The translations under genes were made by a program, and so were the position numbers. A stretch of 64,000 bases of DNA from Clostridium punense (GTDB taxonomy: Bacteria > Bacillota > Clostridia > Clostridiales > Clostridiaceae). Positions 26,787 through 36,469 of this stretch are shown piece after piece (the first letter of the stretch is position 1; every line of letters starts with the position of its first letter). The stretch is taken from contig NZ_JAGGLL010000006.1 of NCBI RefSeq assembly GCF_017874425.1, forward strand, positions 1-64,000, read 5' to 3'. Under the pieces are notes generated by a model. The model was given only the letters and a program-made list of their open reading frames with translations. It was not told the DNA's origin and made no database searches.

Positions 26787-27839
26787 TTACAGATATGAAA
26801 TAATTTCTTCATATATCTTTGATAGAGGAACTTGAGAATCTGCAAGTCCTGCTTCAAATACTACCTTTGGCATACCATACACAATACAAGATTCTTCTGC
26901 CTCCACTATTATACTTCCATTATGCTTTCTAACTAATTCACAGCCAATAAGTCCATCGTTACCCATACCGGTCAAAATTGTTGTAAGCAACCTCTCCTTA
27001 TATAGTGGTGCTACTGAAAGTAAAGTTTCATTAATAGAAGGTCTATAGGAAGTTTCTATGGTTTCCTTATCTGTTACCTTAAAGGAAAGTTTGTCTCCCT
27101 TTTTTTCTATGAGAGTTTGAAAACCTGAAGGACATATATAAATAGTTCCCCCTTCAATAGCTTCTTCATTCTCTATTTCCTTAACTCTTATATTACACAG
27201 AGAATTAAATCTCTCTGCTAGAGGTTTTGTAAACCCTGGAGGCATATGTTGAATGACTACTATAGGAATATTAAATTCCTCTGGAAATCTAGGTAATATG
27301 GATTGTAGTGCAGAGGGACCTCCAGTAGAACAGCCTATAATAATTAAGTTTACCTGAGACTTATTAGCAGTGTTATTTTTTTTGGGTGACTCTATGTACC
27401 TTTCTATTTTTGTCTCACCGGCTATTGAATTCTCACTTCTTCCTTCAGCCGCGATTTTAAGTCTCTTCAAAAAATCCTTTTCACTCTCTAAAGGTATATC
27501 TTCTCCAATTACTTCAGACTTTAAAAAGAAATCTACTGCCCCTAAGTTTAAAGCCTTTTCAGCAGCATCAGCTCCCTCATAAGTATGTTTACTAACTACT
27601 ACTATAGGTACAGGGCAAGTATTCATAATATGATTTATAGCTTCAATACCGTCCATATCAGGCATTTCAATATCCATGGTTACTACATGTGGTTTTAATC
27701 TTTTTATCTTTTCTAAGGCGTCTATTCCATTTCTAGCAATACCTACAATAAAAAATCTAGCATCTTTTTCAATAAGTTTACCTATACATCTTCTCATAAA
27801 GGAAGAATCATCAACTATTAAAACTCCATATTGCTCCAT
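26787..27839 (-). CDS. cheB: CheB receptor methylesterase/deamidase
   Basis: CheB removes methyl groups from chemoreceptors when phosphorylated by CheA. The 350-residue protein has a receiver domain (GVLIVDDSSFMRR; VVTMDIEMPDMDG, Asp near 54), a linker at about 130-165, and the esterase domain with the catalytic triad segments IIGCSTGGPSAL (Ser), VIQHMPPGFT (His) and LTGMGNDG (Asp). Its ATG overlaps the cheR stop as TAATG, so the two are translationally coupled. The hybrid kinase gene follows by about 45 bp. Confidence 0.95.
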   Translation of the reverse strand: MEQYGVLIVDDSSFMRRCIGKLIEKDARFFIVGIARNGIDALEKIKRLKPHVVTMDIEMPDMDGIEAINHIMNTCPVPIVVVSKHTYEGADAAEKALNLGAVDFFLKSEVIGEDIPLESEKDFLKRLKIAAEGRSENSIAGETKIERYIESPKKNNTANKSQVNLIIIGCSTGGPSALQSILPRFPEEFNIPIVVIQHMPPGFTKPLAERFNSLCNIRVKEIENEEAIEGGTIYICPSGFQTLIEKKGDKLSFKVTDKETIETSYRPSINETLLSVAPLYKERLLTTILTGMGNDGLIGCELVRKHNGSIIVEAEESCIVYGMPKVVFEAGLADSQVPLSKIYEEIISYL

Positions 27840-28651
27840 TATAATTCTTCCTCTTTTCTGTAATAAAAGGTGGAGTCAGTGTAAATTGCATTAAATCCCG
27901 AGTTCATTCCGGATATGGTTTCTGCATGACCTAGGAAAAGATATCCCTTATCTTTTAATAAATTATAAAATGACTGGGACAAGTTTTTAATAGTATCTAC
28001 ATCAAAATAAATTAACACATTTCTGCAAAATATAATATCTACTCTTCCTACCTCTTCCTCAATTTTAGGGTCAAGCATATTCAGATTTTTAAACTTAACT
28101 CTATTTCTCACCACAGGTATTACTTCATACTCCTCATCTTTATGTATAAAATATTTATTTAGCATTTCACTAGGTGTTTTTCTAAAGGAAAAGGATTTTT
28201 TACTATAGCATCCACTTTCAGCTTTCTTTACTACTTTCTTATTTATATCCGATGCAATAATTTCAACAGCACCATGCCCAAACAATTTACTTTCTTCTAT
28301 AAGCATAGACAATGTATAAGGTTCTTCTCCTGTAGAGCTCGCTGCGCACCAAATTCTAAGAGGGTTATCCTTAGTTCTTCCCCCATACTGTGGAAGTATG
28401 GTCTCCTTAAATTCTTTTAATAGGTTTTCTTCTCTAAAAAAGTAAGTTTCATTAATAGTTATAAGCTCTATAAGTTTATCCCATTCCTCCTTTTCTACCC
28501 TTAGGTACCCACAGTATTCCCAGGTAGATAGCTCTAGTTCTTTTATCCTTTGTGATATTTTTGTATTTAAGGATTTGAGATTTTTTAAGTAATCTATTCC
28601 ACACCTATCATATATCATAGTTGCTAGATTTTTTAATCCAATATCATTCAT
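27839..28651 (-). CDS. cheR: CheR receptor methyltransferase
   Basis: CheR uses SAM to methylate glutamates of chemoreceptors. The 270-residue protein has the N-terminal helical domain (to about 70, ending ITINETYFFREE), the SAM domain with IWCAASSTGEEPYTLSML at about 100-118, ASDINKKVV, and VDIIFCRNVLIYFD, and ends near GHAETISG. ATG 28651 has AGGAGGG 9 nt upstream; the TTG two codons earlier is less likely. Repeat copy C and the mcp terminator lie just upstream, so cheR-cheB needs a promoter of its own, perhaps within or beside the repeat. Confidence 0.93.
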   Translation of the reverse strand: MNDIGLKNLATMIYDRCGIDYLKNLKSLNTKISQRIKELELSTWEYCGYLRVEKEEWDKLIELITINETYFFREENLLKEFKETILPQYGGRTKDNPLRIWCAASSTGEEPYTLSMLIEESKLFGHGAVEIIASDINKKVVKKAESGCYSKKSFSFRKTPSEMLNKYFIHKDEEYEVIPVVRNRVKFKNLNMLDPKIEEEVGRVDIIFCRNVLIYFDVDTIKNLSQSFYNLLKDKGYLFLGHAETISGMNSGFNAIYTDSTFYYRKEEEL

Positions 28652-28670
28652 AAGCAAAATCCCTCCTATA

Positions 28671-28700
28671 TTTATAATAACTATATTAAGGCATCTTCAA
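28671..28700 (-). promoter_or_regulatory. Candidate cheR promoter straddling the edge of repeat copy C
   Basis: On the minus strand TTGAAG, inside the terminal repeat of copy C (28695-28700), and TATAAA (28671-28676) are 18 bp apart. The -35 box would be supplied by the element and the -10 box by the host. The match is moderate. Confidence 0.3.
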
Positions 28701-28848
28701 AAAATAAATAAGTCAATCTGCTCGTCTATTTTGTGCTATACTGTGTCAACAGAACCCTTTGATAGCTCCACTATCTGCGGAACCTGTTTCCTTGTCTATC
28801 ACAAAATAGCCTTCACATCTTTGACTTGTTATTTATTTTCAGATGCCT
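28689..28848 (+). mobile_element. MITE-like inverted-repeat element, copy C
   Basis: A 160-bp copy, same orientation as A. It lacks the internal ~18-bp ACAAGCTTGCTTGTG block entirely but is otherwise collinear. Ends AGGCATCTTC...CAGATGCCT, TA at both borders. It sits between the mcp terminator and the cheR start. Confidence 0.85.
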
Positions 28849-28882
28849 AATTGCACAACAACCACAACATTTCACTTAAATG

Positions 28883-28922
28883 AAAAGTACAGCCCATACT
28901 TCAATCTATAGGCTGTACTTTT
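28883..28922 (-). terminator. Terminator after the chemoreceptor gene
   Basis: AAAAGTACAGCC and GGCTGTACTTTT form a 12-bp perfect stem, 22 bp after the mcp stop, with a short T-run on each strand. It divides the che cluster into two transcription units. Confidence 0.8.
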
Positions 28923-28944
28923 TAAGTTTAGCTAAATTTAATCC

Positions 28945-31900
28945 TTACTTCTCTAAGGATATGATAACATTTTCTATGGCTTCACTTATGCTTTGAGCTG
29001 CTTCAACTACAAGTTTTGAAGAGTTAGAAGTTTTACCTATCTGCTTAATACTTATATTGGAAGCTTTTGATAAGTCCTTTGTAAAGTTTACTACAGTATC
29101 AACTTCTTCTATTTGCTCCTTTGTAGCAGCTACAACCTGTTCTGTTTGAAGTTTTACTTCACTAACCATTTTTACAATATCTTCTGAGCTTAAAGCTTGC
29201 TTTTTCATTGAGTCAGTAATTAATTTCACTTGATTTCTTGCTCCTATTACTTCCTTAACTATATCTTCAACACCTTTAGCTTGTTCTTTAGCTGCCTCGG
29301 TAACTTCTGCTGCCTGTGAGGTTACATTTTCAATCTCAGCAGTAATACTTTCCCCTTGTTTTGCTTGTTCCTTAACCGCTACAGCAATTTGTCTTACTTG
29401 CTCCCTAGCATTACCAATTCCTTTAATTATTTCATCTACACCTACGCCCTGTTCCTTAACTGCCCCTGCAACTTCCTTCATCTGTTCAGTTAAACTCTCC
29501 ATAGAGGATGCTATATCTTGGGTTTGGCTTGCCTGCTCCTTAACAGCACCAGTTATTTGTGCTACTTGACCCCTAGCATCTCCAACACCCCTTATTATAT
29601 CATCTACTCCTGATGCTTGTTCCTTCACAGCTTGTGTAACTTGTGCCATCTGCTGAGTTATACTTTCCATTGAAGCACTTATATCCTGTCCCTGTTTTGC
29701 TTGTTCTTTTACTGCCACAGTTATCTGTCTTACTTGTTCTCTTGCATTTACTACTCCTTTGATAACCTCATCTACCCCTAAAGCTTGCTCTTTTACTGCA
29801 TTAGTAACTTGAGTTGTTTGATCTACAACATTATCAACAGCAACCACAACATCTTGCCCTTGTTTTGCTTGTTCCTTTACTGCTATGGTTATTTGTCTTA
29901 CTTGCTCCCTTGCATTTTCTATACCTTTAATTATTTCTTCTGCACCAGCTGCTTGCTCCTTAGTGGCTTGAGTTACTTGTGCCGCCTGCTCAGTAACATT
30001 TTCAACAGCTACAATTATATTTTGACCTTGATTTGCTTGCTCTTTAACTGCATCTGTAATTTGTCTTACTTGCTCTCTTGCATTGCCAATTCCTTTAATA
30101 ATTTCCTCTACTCCAGCTGCTTGTTCCCTTGTTGCTTGAGTAACCATAGTTGCCTGTTCTGTTACTACCTTAACTGATTCAAGTATTTGTTTACTGCCTT
30201 TACTTTGCTCTTCTGTTGCCTTAGTAACTTGCTGAATTTCTTCATTTACACTTCCTATTCCAGTTACTATCTTTTCAATTGCCCTTCCTGCTTCATCCCC
30301 TAGCTTTGTTCCTTGTTCTACTTTTTCTGTTCCAACTCCAATTGCCCTTATTGCATTTGTAGTTTCACTTTGAATTCCTTTGATAAGTCCTGCTATTTCC
30401 TTTGTAGCAGCAGCACTTCTCTCTGCAAGTTTTCTAACTTCATCTGCAACAACAGCAAAACCTTTACCATGTTCCCCTGCTCTTGCTGCTTCTATAGCTG
30501 CATTTAATGCCAAAAGATTAGTTTGCTCAGCAATATCATCTATAACTTCAATTATACTTCCTATTTTATCAGAGCTTTTACCAAGACCATCTATTACTTC
30601 TTCAGCACCATGAATAACCTGAGAAATCTCTCTTAATGCCCCCAAGGATGCTGATACAGCCTTTTGCCCTTCTTCCGCATCTACTTGAACCTTATCACTT
30701 AACTTACCAATATTTTGTGCATTCTTAGCTACCTGCTCTATGGACACTACCATACCTTCAACCGTAGAATAAGTCTCTACAGAAGACTTTTGAAGTTTCT
30801 CAGCATTTGTAGCCACACCTTGAATAGAATGACCCATCTCCTCAATTGAAGCTGAAATCTGTTCCACTGAACTTGCAGTACTTTCACTATTTCCTGCTAC
30901 TTGTTCTACTGAAGCTACCATCTCCTGAACCGCCGCTGATGCTTCTTCTGAAGCGCCTTTTAACATCTCAGCATTCCTTGATACTCCTTTAATAGACTTT
31001 CCCATCTGCTCTATGGAGGCTGAAATTTGCTCTACAGAGCTTGCTGTACTTTCACTATTCCCTGCCACTTGCTCTATGGAAGCTACTATTTCTTGTACTG
31101 CTGCTGCTGCTTCCTCTGTAGATGCTTTTAAGCTCTCAGCATTGCCTGCAACTCCTTTTATGGATTTTCCCATCTGCTCAATAGATACAGAAATCTCTTC
31201 TACTGAACTTGCTGTACTTTCACTGTTTCCAGCTACTTGTGCAATAGAAACCACTATTTCTTGAACTGCAGCACTTACCTCATCCGTTGAACTTTTTACA
31301 CTCTCTGCATTACCTGCAACTCCCTTTATTGATTTTCCCATCTGCTCTATAGAAGCTGATATTTGCTCCACAGCACTTGCAGTATTTTCACTATTTCCTG
31401 CTACCTGTTCTGTTGATGCTGCTATTTCTTGCACAGCAGCTGCTACTTCCTCTGTAGATGCTTTTACACTTTCAACATTACCTACTACTCCCTTAATAGA
31501 CTTTCCCATTTGTTCTATGGAAACTGAAATTTCTTCTACTGATGCTGATGCACTTTCCCCATTCCCTGCCACTTGTGAAATTGAAGCCACCATTTCCTCA
31601 ATGGCTGCTGCTGTTTCTTCTGCAGAGCCCTTTAAACTTTCAGCATTACCAGCTACCCCTTTAATTGACTTACTCATTTGGTCAATAGATGTTGCAATAT
31701 GTTCTACAGATGCAGCTGCACTATCACTATTAGCAGCAACCTCTTTAATGGAACTTGAAACTTCTTCCATAGTATTGGAAGTTCTTGCTGAAAGGTTGTT
31801 TAATAACTCCGTATTTTTTACTACCCCATTTATAGATCCCAAAAGTTTATTAGTTATATTACTTGCTTCATTAATAGTCGATGATTGCTCCTCGGCTCCT

Positions 31901-32043
31901 TTAATTACTTCTTCTGCTGAAACTTCTAAGTTTCTTGCTTTATCTTCTAGTCCTTTAGTATTTCTTAAAATTGCACTTAGCTTACTTCCTATTCCCAAGT
32001 TATTAATATGTTTTAAAGCTATTTTCTTCGTAATTGATGCCAT
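28945..32043 (-). CDS. Giant soluble methyl-accepting chemotaxis protein
   Basis: A 1032-residue chemoreceptor with no membrane helix, HAMP or sensor domain. The signalling tip, [20 protein letters not shown] then [20 protein letters not shown], is at about residues 505-545, mid-protein. Almost everything else is coiled coil. The N-terminal arm has exactly six 56-residue repeats (112-447; typical text [20 protein letters not shown]) and the C-terminal arm exactly six (634-969; typical text [20 protein letters not shown]). 56 residues are eight heptads, so both arms of the antiparallel hairpin are lengthened equally. ATG 32043 with AAAGGAGAAGAG upstream is preferred to the ATG at 32067. It lies between cheA and cheR. 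Probably scaffolds a cytoplasmic array; the stimulus is unknown. Confidence 0.9.
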   Translation of the reverse strand: MASITKKIALKHINNLGIGSKLSAILRNTKGLEDKARNLEVSAEEVIKGAEEQSSTINEASNITNKLLGSINGVVKNTELLNNLSARTSNTMEEVSSSIKEVAANSDSAAASVEHIATSIDQMSKSIKGVAGNAESLKGSAEETAAAIEEMVASISQVAGNGESASASVEEISVSIEQMGKSIKGVVGNVESVKASTEEVAAAVQEIAASTEQVAGNSENTASAVEQISASIEQMGKSIKGVAGNAESVKSSTDEVSAAVQEIVVSIAQVAGNSESTASSVEEISVSIEQMGKSIKGVAGNAESLKASTEEAAAAVQEIVASIEQVAGNSESTASSVEQISASIEQMGKSIKGVSRNAEMLKGASEEASAAVQEMVASVEQVAGNSESTASSVEQISASIEEMGHSIQGVATNAEKLQKSSVETYSTVEGMVVSIEQVAKNAQNIGKLSDKVQVDAEEGQKAVSASLGALREISQVIHGAEEVIDGLGKSSDKIGSIIEVIDDIAEQTNLLALNAAIEAARAGEHGKGFAVVADEVRKLAERSAAATKEIAGLIKGIQSETTNAIRAIGVGTEKVEQGTKLGDEAGRAIEKIVTGIGSVNEEIQQVTKATEEQSKGSKQILESVKVVTEQATMVTQATREQAAGVEEIIKGIGNAREQVRQITDAVKEQANQGQNIIVAVENVTEQAAQVTQATKEQAAGAEEIIKGIENAREQVRQITIAVKEQAKQGQDVVVAVDNVVDQTTQVTNAVKEQALGVDEVIKGVVNAREQVRQITVAVKEQAKQGQDISASMESITQQMAQVTQAVKEQASGVDDIIRGVGDARGQVAQITGAVKEQASQTQDIASSMESLTEQMKEVAGAVKEQGVGVDEIIKGIGNAREQVRQIAVAVKEQAKQGESITAEIENVTSQAAEVTEAAKEQAKGVEDIVKEVIGARNQVKLITDSMKKQALSSEDIVKMVSEVKLQTEQVVAATKEQIEEVDTVVNFTKDLSKASNISIKQIGKTSNSSKLVVEAAQSISEAIENVIISLEK
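29137..30144 (-). repeat. Six tandem 168-bp repeats, C-terminal receptor arm
   Basis: Six consecutive units of 56 codons in the chemoreceptor gene, each built on the pattern [18 protein letters not shown] followed by [10 protein letters not shown] and VKEQAKQGQ. All six have exactly the same length. Confidence 0.9.
30703..31710 (-). repeat. Six tandem 168-bp repeats, N-terminal receptor arm
   Basis: Six consecutive units of 56 codons, each built on [18 protein letters not shown], then [14 protein letters not shown] and [20 protein letters not shown]. Copies 2 to 5 are closest; the first and last have drifted. Confidence 0.9.
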
Positions 32044-32056
32044 TTTCTCTTCTCCT

Positions 32057-34102
32057 TTATCTTTCATTAATTAATTTTGCAATTCCAACTACATCTAAAA
32101 TGCAAGCTACACTTCCATCTCCTAAAATAGTAGCTCCTGAAAATCCATTAACTTTTCCAATGTAAGCTCCAAAGGACTTAACAACAATTTCTTGGTTCCC
32201 GATAAGCTCATCCACTACTATTCCTACCTTCTTATCAGCAATGGCTATAATAACAACAAATATATTCTTTTTAACTATGCTTCTTTCCATATTAAAATAA
32301 TCATGAAGCCATACCAAAGGAATAATTCTTTCTCTTAGCATAATAACTGCTTGTCCTTTAACCTTTTGAACCTGTTCAAAGGGCATTCTCACTATCTCAA
32401 GGACATTGCTCATTGGCAGTGCATAGGTAATCTGCTTAAGTTTTACTAAAAGCCCCCTAAGTATAGCTAGAGTTAAGGGAAGCTTAATGGTGAACTTAGT
32501 TCCTCTTCCCTCCTCAGTCTCTGTTTCAATAATTCCACTTAACTTATTGATATGGCTCCTAACTATGTCCATACCTACCCCTCTACCCGAAATTTCACTG
32601 ACCTCATCAGAGGTTGAAAAACCGCTTTCGAATATAAGATTAATAAGTTGTTGTCTTGGAAGTATTTCTGACTCTTGGGCTGTTATTATATTTCTTTCTA
32701 TTGCTTTATTTTTTACTTTTTCTATATTTATCCCTGCACCATCATCCTCTATGGTTATAATTACATGGTTTTCTGCATGATAGGCTTTAATCTTTAATAA
32801 TCCTTTTCCCCGTTTTCCAAGTTCTTTTCTCTTAATTGAGTCTTCAATACCATGATCAATGGAGTTACGTATAAGATGAATCAGAGGATCACTAATTTCC
32901 TCTATGATATTTCTATCCATCTCTGTTTCTCCACCTTCTAAAACTAATTCAATATTCTTCCCTAGTTCTTGACTTAAATCTCTTACCATTCTTGGAAACT
33001 TACTGAATAATTGTTGAACCGGTACCATTCTAGACTTCATAACATTTTCTTGAAGTTCACTTACAACCCTAGAAACATGAGATGCAATTCCCTGAAGCTC
33101 CTCTACAGAACTATCTGAGGAATACTTATTATGAAGTGTTCTTCCTACCTGGGCCATTCTGGTTTGTTCAATAACTAATTCCCCTACAAGATTCATCATC
33201 TTTTCTAGTCTTTCAACATCAACCCTTACTGTTTGCATGAGTTTTTTGTCGCCCATACTAGAATTAGATTTATCCTCTAAAGTCATTCTAAGTTCGTTAA
33301 AGCTTGGCTCTTCTAAGCTAACTTTTTCTTCCTCTTTGCCTTCTTCTACATCTACTTCCTCTACCTTAATACTATCTACGTCAATTAATTCATCTAAAAG
33401 CTGTGCTTCCAAAGGAGTTTTATCCATCTTAAAAGCTATTAAATAAGAAACCTCTTTTATAGCTTCCTCTTCCTTTACTTCAAACAAATCAGGATAAGTT
33501 TCAAGAACTTTGCCATTTTCATCTAAATAATTTCTTATGAGTATTGCTCTACTAAGCTTCATAAAACTCATTGGTGATATTTCTACTTTGCATAAATAAA
33601 TATTATAACCTAAGAGTTTTAACTCTCGAAAGCCATTCGCTGAATGTTCTGAAATATGTTTTTCTATAATCTCTTCTTTCTTGTAATTAATAGTGTCTAT
33701 TAACACATTCCCATTAATTATGTTTTTTACTTTATGTACTATTGGGTTAATATCTATTTTTATATTATGTCTGTTATTTTTATACTCTTCTTTCAATAGG
33801 ACTAAATAATCCATACATTGAAATAAAACCTCAATTATATGGTTATTTATATTAAGTGAGCCACTTCTTATTTTATCAAGTATATCCTCCATTTCATGAG
33901 TTAAAAGCTTCATTTCTTCAAAGCCCATAGTGGAAGAGGCTCCTTTTAAAGTATGAGCTACCCTAAAGATTTTCTGAATTAGTTCATCTGCACCCGGTGA
34001 CTGTTCTAATTCTAAAATACACTCTTCTAAAACCTGCAGCTGTTCTTCAAGTTCATCAGTAAATGCTGCTATTATTTCAGGGAGTTCATAAATATCTGAC
34101 AC
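32057..34102 (-). CDS. cheA: CheA chemotaxis histidine kinase
   Basis: CheA phosphorylates CheY and CheB in response to receptor state. The 681-residue protein has the P1 HPt domain with phospho-His 50 in [14 protein letters not shown], a middle region of about 130 residues (P2-like, acidic linker [14 protein letters not shown]), the P3 dimer domain (about 290-370), the P4 ATPase with [20 protein letters not shown] and GRGVGMDIV, and a P5 CheW-like domain to the end. It follows cheW by 11 bp and its stop lies just before the receptor's ribosome binding site, so cheY-cheW-cheA-mcp is one tight operon. Confidence 0.96.
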   Translation of the reverse strand: MSDIYELPEIIAAFTDELEEQLQVLEECILELEQSPGADELIQKIFRVAHTLKGASSTMGFEEMKLLTHEMEDILDKIRSGSLNINNHIIEVLFQCMDYLVLLKEEYKNNRHNIKIDINPIVHKVKNIINGNVLIDTINYKKEEIIEKHISEHSANGFRELKLLGYNIYLCKVEISPMSFMKLSRAILIRNYLDENGKVLETYPDLFEVKEEEAIKEVSYLIAFKMDKTPLEAQLLDELIDVDSIKVEEVDVEEGKEEEKVSLEEPSFNELRMTLEDKSNSSMGDKKLMQTVRVDVERLEKMMNLVGELVIEQTRMAQVGRTLHNKYSSDSSVEELQGIASHVSRVVSELQENVMKSRMVPVQQLFSKFPRMVRDLSQELGKNIELVLEGGETEMDRNIIEEISDPLIHLIRNSIDHGIEDSIKRKELGKRGKGLLKIKAYHAENHVIITIEDDGAGINIEKVKNKAIERNIITAQESEILPRQQLINLIFESGFSTSDEVSEISGRGVGMDIVRSHINKLSGIIETETEEGRGTKFTIKLPLTLAILRGLLVKLKQITYALPMSNVLEIVRMPFEQVQKVKGQAVIMLRERIIPLVWLHDYFNMERSIVKKNIFVVIIAIADKKVGIVVDELIGNQEIVVKSFGAYIGKVNGFSGATILGDGSVACILDVVGIAKLINER

Positions 34103-34113
34103 ATTTATTCACC

Positions 34114-34542
34114 TCACTCCTCATAAAGTACCTTATCTATATTCATAATGTTTACTACGCCCTCACTAGTTACGCCCATACCTTCAAAATAGGTACCTTC
34201 AATTCCTGAAACTATATCTAAGGAAGGTTGCACATCTTTAAACTTAACCACCTGATTTACTCCGTCTACTATGATTCCAATCATTTCGTCTCTAGGTTTT
34301 ACCACAACTATACGTGTTGATTTGCTAATCTTATAACTTGGTATCCCAAATCTTTTATGTACATTTACTATGGGTACTATCTTACCCCTTAAATTTATAA
34401 CTCCTTCAAGAAAACCTTTTGTATTGCTTACTGTTGTTATCTTCTGAAGCTTAATAATTTCATATATATCAAGTATTTTTAAAGCATACTTCTCATCTAA
34501 TATTTGAAAAACTATGTATTGATGATTTAAAAGTTCCTGCAC
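34114..34542 (-). CDS. cheW: CheW coupling protein
   Basis: CheW bridges receptors and CheA. The 142-residue protein has the CheW fold motifs YIVFQILDEKYALKILDIYEI, GVINLRGKIVPIVNVHKRFG at about 52-71 and RIVVVKPRDEMIGIIVDGV (partly quoted). I chose GTG 34542 (MQELLNHQ), with GGCGGTGA upstream; the frame extends to a TTG at 34563 without a good site. It lies 3 bp to 24 bp after cheY and 11 bp before cheA. Confidence 0.9.
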   Translation of the reverse strand: MQELLNHQYIVFQILDEKYALKILDIYEIIKLQKITTVSNTKGFLEGVINLRGKIVPIVNVHKRFGIPSYKISKSTRIVVVKPRDEMIGIIVDGVNQVVKFKDVQPSLDIVSGIEGTYFEGMGVTSEGVVNIMNIDKVLYEE

Positions 34543-34566
34543 ATTAATCACCGCCAAAATCAATTA

Positions 34567-34920
34567 TTATAGCTTACTTAAAGTCTTTACTAGGTGTTCC
34601 TCATTGACAGGCTTAACTATAAACCCCTTTGCGCCAGACATAACTGCTTCTCTTACAAAGGTTTCCTGTCCCATTGCCGATACCATAACAATTTTGCAAT
34701 TATTATCTATTTGTTTTATAGCCTTTAAGGCTTGTACACCATCCATATCTGGCATAGTTATATCCATTGTTACTATATCAGGATTTAACTCTACATATTT
34801 TTTTACTGCAACTTCTCCATTTTCAGCTTCTCCAACAACTTGAAAGCCATTTTTCTCAAGCATTGTTCTTATTGAAATTCTCATAAAAGTTGCATCATCT
34901 ACAATAAGTACCCTTTTCAT
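34567..34920 (-). CDS. cheY: CheY response regulator
   Basis: A 117-residue receiver domain: RVLIVDDATFMR with the acidic pair at 8-9, the phospho-acceptor Asp in IVTMDITMPDMDG near 52, Ser in IVMVSAMG and Lys in GFIVKPVNEEH. It is first in the cheY-cheW-cheA-mcp operon and the natural CheA target. No flagellar genes are in the window, so its output need not be a flagellar motor. A TAGGAGGAATT ribosome binding site precedes the ATG. Confidence 0.93.
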   Translation of the reverse strand: MKRVLIVDDATFMRISIRTMLEKNGFQVVGEAENGEVAVKKYVELNPDIVTMDITMPDMDGVQALKAIKQIDNNCKIVMVSAMGQETFVREAVMSGAKGFIVKPVNEEHLVKTLSKL

Positions 34921-34943
34921 ATAATTCCTCCTATCAATTCCTT

Positions 34944-34993
34944 GATAACCTAACTTTAAGTTTTTTGTAGTTAGGTTATCTATACTATAGTAT
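34944..34993. promoter_or_regulatory. Two palindromes between TetR and cheY
   Basis: GATAACCTAACT (34944-34955) is exactly complementary to 34969-34980, and a 12-bp self-complementary ATACTATAGTAT follows at 34982-34993, ending six bases before the TetR stop. No T-run follows, so operator or leader hairpin for the che operon is as likely as terminator. Confidence 0.4.
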
Positions 34994-34999
34994 CTAACT

Positions 35000-35581
35000 T
35001 TAATAAATACTAAATAACATATCTAATGTTGACAAAATTCTTTCTTTTAATGAAAAGTTATAATCATTCATTCTCCACTCAGAAATTGTCTCTCTAAAAA
35101 ATCCTTTGATTACCTTTGCAAATTGCTCTGCTTTTACACTGTTAGGAAAGTCCCCTAAATTTACTCCTCTAAGTATTAGGTTACTCAAAAACTCTACTCT
35201 TTTTTCATGGATAGCTCTAATTTTATCTTTAGCTAGACTATTGTACTTAAAAACCTCATAGGAGTTTGCAATAGCCGTAATTGCTGGATAGTTCTCATAG
35301 TACTCAGCAAGAAACCCTACTGCAAATACTAATGCATCTTTCGGAGCCATATTCTTCATCTCTACTGTTTGAGCAATAATGTCATCATAGTGACCATAAT
35401 AATCAATCACTGCCAATATGATTTCCTCTTTACTAGTAAAGTGCTTATAAAGAGCTCCTTCAGTTATCTCTTGGCTTTTTGCAAGTTCTTTAGTAGATAG
35501 CCCTTGAAATCCTAACTCATCTATAATCTCTATTGCGCTTAGTATAATTGCCTCTTTTCTTTTCAAAAAACTTTTTTTCAT
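35000..35581 (-). CDS. TetR-family transcriptional regulator
   Basis: The 193-residue protein has a TetR N-terminal domain: EAIILSAIEIIDELGFQGLS then TKELAKSQEITEGALYKHFTSKEEI, with the usual Y-K-H-F-x-S-K recognition end. The C-terminal half is all-helical. ATG 35581 follows TGGAGGCAG; nine upstream codons overlap the operator and are unlikely to be translated. The palindrome AGGTAAGT/ACTTACCT 14 bp upstream suggests autoregulation. It lies directly upstream of the chemosensory operon on the same strand, so it may also affect cheY, but a target cannot be assigned. Confidence 0.8.
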   Translation of the reverse strand: MKKSFLKRKEAIILSAIEIIDELGFQGLSTKELAKSQEITEGALYKHFTSKEEIILAVIDYYGHYDDIIAQTVEMKNMAPKDALVFAVGFLAEYYENYPAITAIANSYEVFKYNSLAKDKIRAIHEKRVEFLSNLILRGVNLGDFPNSVKAEQFAKVIKGFFRETISEWRMNDYNFSLKERILSTLDMLFSIY

Positions 35582-35594
35582 ACTGCCTCCATTT

Positions 35595-35618
35595 AGGTAA
35601 GTAACCACTTACTTACCT
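35595..35618. promoter_or_regulatory. Candidate autoregulatory TetR operator
   Basis: AGGTAAGT, eight bases, ACTTACCT: an 8-bp perfect inverted repeat, with a shifted inner GTAAGT/ACTTAC pair, just before the TetR gene. A direct repeat ACTTACTTACC makes alternative pairings possible. Confidence 0.6.
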
Positions 35619-35782
35619 CCATTATAACTAAATAATTCATATTTCGTCAATATTTGCGTTTAATAAATTCATAATTTTTATAAAATTTTATATAGATTTA
35701 TATTATCATGAAATTTCCATGAAGAAATACCTGTAATAAAATTCTCCTAAAGTGCTAAAAATACTTTTAAGGAGTGATGATA

Positions 35783-35962
35783 ATGAGTAAAAATGATAGA
35801 GATTTTCATTATGACCCAGAATATACTTACAAGAAAAAAGATGTAACTATTCAAAAGGTCGGAGACAGCTATCCTATAATTGAAAGAACTAATAATGGTC
35901 TTCTATTTCCTGAGGGTCCTAAGACCTTTGTGGACATGGAGCAATTTAAACCTGGTCATTAG
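35783..35962 (+). CDS. Small hypothetical protein, 59 residues
   Basis: A short ORF with a strong AAGGAG site 8 nt before ATG 35783 and a good terminator right after the stop, so it is probably expressed. The protein is polar, with FHYDPEYTYKKKDVTIQKVG and the ending PKTFVDMEQFKPGH, no membrane segment and no Cys. I do not recognise its family. It is the only rightward gene in this part of the window, lying between TetR and yaiI. Confidence 0.65.
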   Translation: MSKNDRDFHYDPEYTYKKKDVTIQKVGDSYPIIERTNNGLLFPEGPKTFVDMEQFKPGH

Positions 35963-35964
35963 GG

Positions 35965-36022
35965 AAAAGAAAAAGGATTTAGCAAGGTAAATATAAATCA
36001 CCCAACTAAATCCTTTTCTTTT
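35965..36022. terminator. Bidirectional terminator between the small protein and yaiI
   Basis: AAAAGAAAAAGGATTTAG and CTAAATCCTTTTCTTTT form a long stem around a 23-base loop, with A- and T-runs serving both convergent genes. Confidence 0.8.
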
Positions 36023-36467
36023 ATAAATTAACTTCACTTTTTCTTACTAATCTTATGAGGTTTTCTCTAAGCCTTGTGTCATCTTCACTACTTCTTTTTT
36101 TATGACTGGCAGTTTTTCCTCCACCTCTTCTTACTTTAGCGGAGATATGCCTTTCAAATAGTAGTTTATCAATATTATCATTACTGTAGATGTTTCCCTT
36201 AGGACTTATGGCATAGGCCTTCTTTCCAAGAACCATAGCAGCTACACCATAATCCTGAGTAACTATAATATCCTGAGCCTTTGCCTCATTGGCAATCTTC
36301 ATATCTACACTTTGAAAACCACTATCCATATACTTAACTGTGGCATAATTACTAGTTAATATATGATTAATGTCGCAGTACAGTATTAACTCTAATCCAA
36401 ATTCCTTAGCAACTTCTTCAATAATGTGCTTTCCCGGACATGCATCTGCATCTACAAGTATTCTCAT
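36021..36467 (-). CDS. YaiI/YqxD family (DUF188) protein
   Basis: The 148-residue protein matches the UPF0178 family: RILVDADACPGKHIIEEVAK at the start, DSGFQSVDMKIANEAKAQDI then IVTQDYGVAAMVLGKKA in the middle, and a basic GGGKTASHKKRS loop. The conserved acidic residues resemble a PIN-type nuclease fold, but no activity is established. Its ATG is 2 bp from the pgi stop, so it is co-transcribed with pgi. Confidence 0.85.
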   Translation of the reverse strand: MRILVDADACPGKHIIEEVAKEFGLELILYCDINHILTSNYATVKYMDSGFQSVDMKIANEAKAQDIIVTQDYGVAAMVLGKKAYAISPKGNIYSNDNIDKLLFERHISAKVRRGGGKTASHKKRSSEDDTRLRENLIRLVRKSEVNL

Positions 36468-36469
36468 AG

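Noticed and set aside
29137-31710. CRISPR-like periodic repeats
   Set aside because: The period is 168 bp, in frame and coding; these are protein heptad repeats, not repeat-spacer units.
31517-32074. Rightward ORF of 185 codons inside the chemoreceptor gene
   Set aside because: It is the antisense shadow of a repetitive coiled-coil coding region; no ribosome binding site. The same applies to 29785-30177 and 31013-31264.
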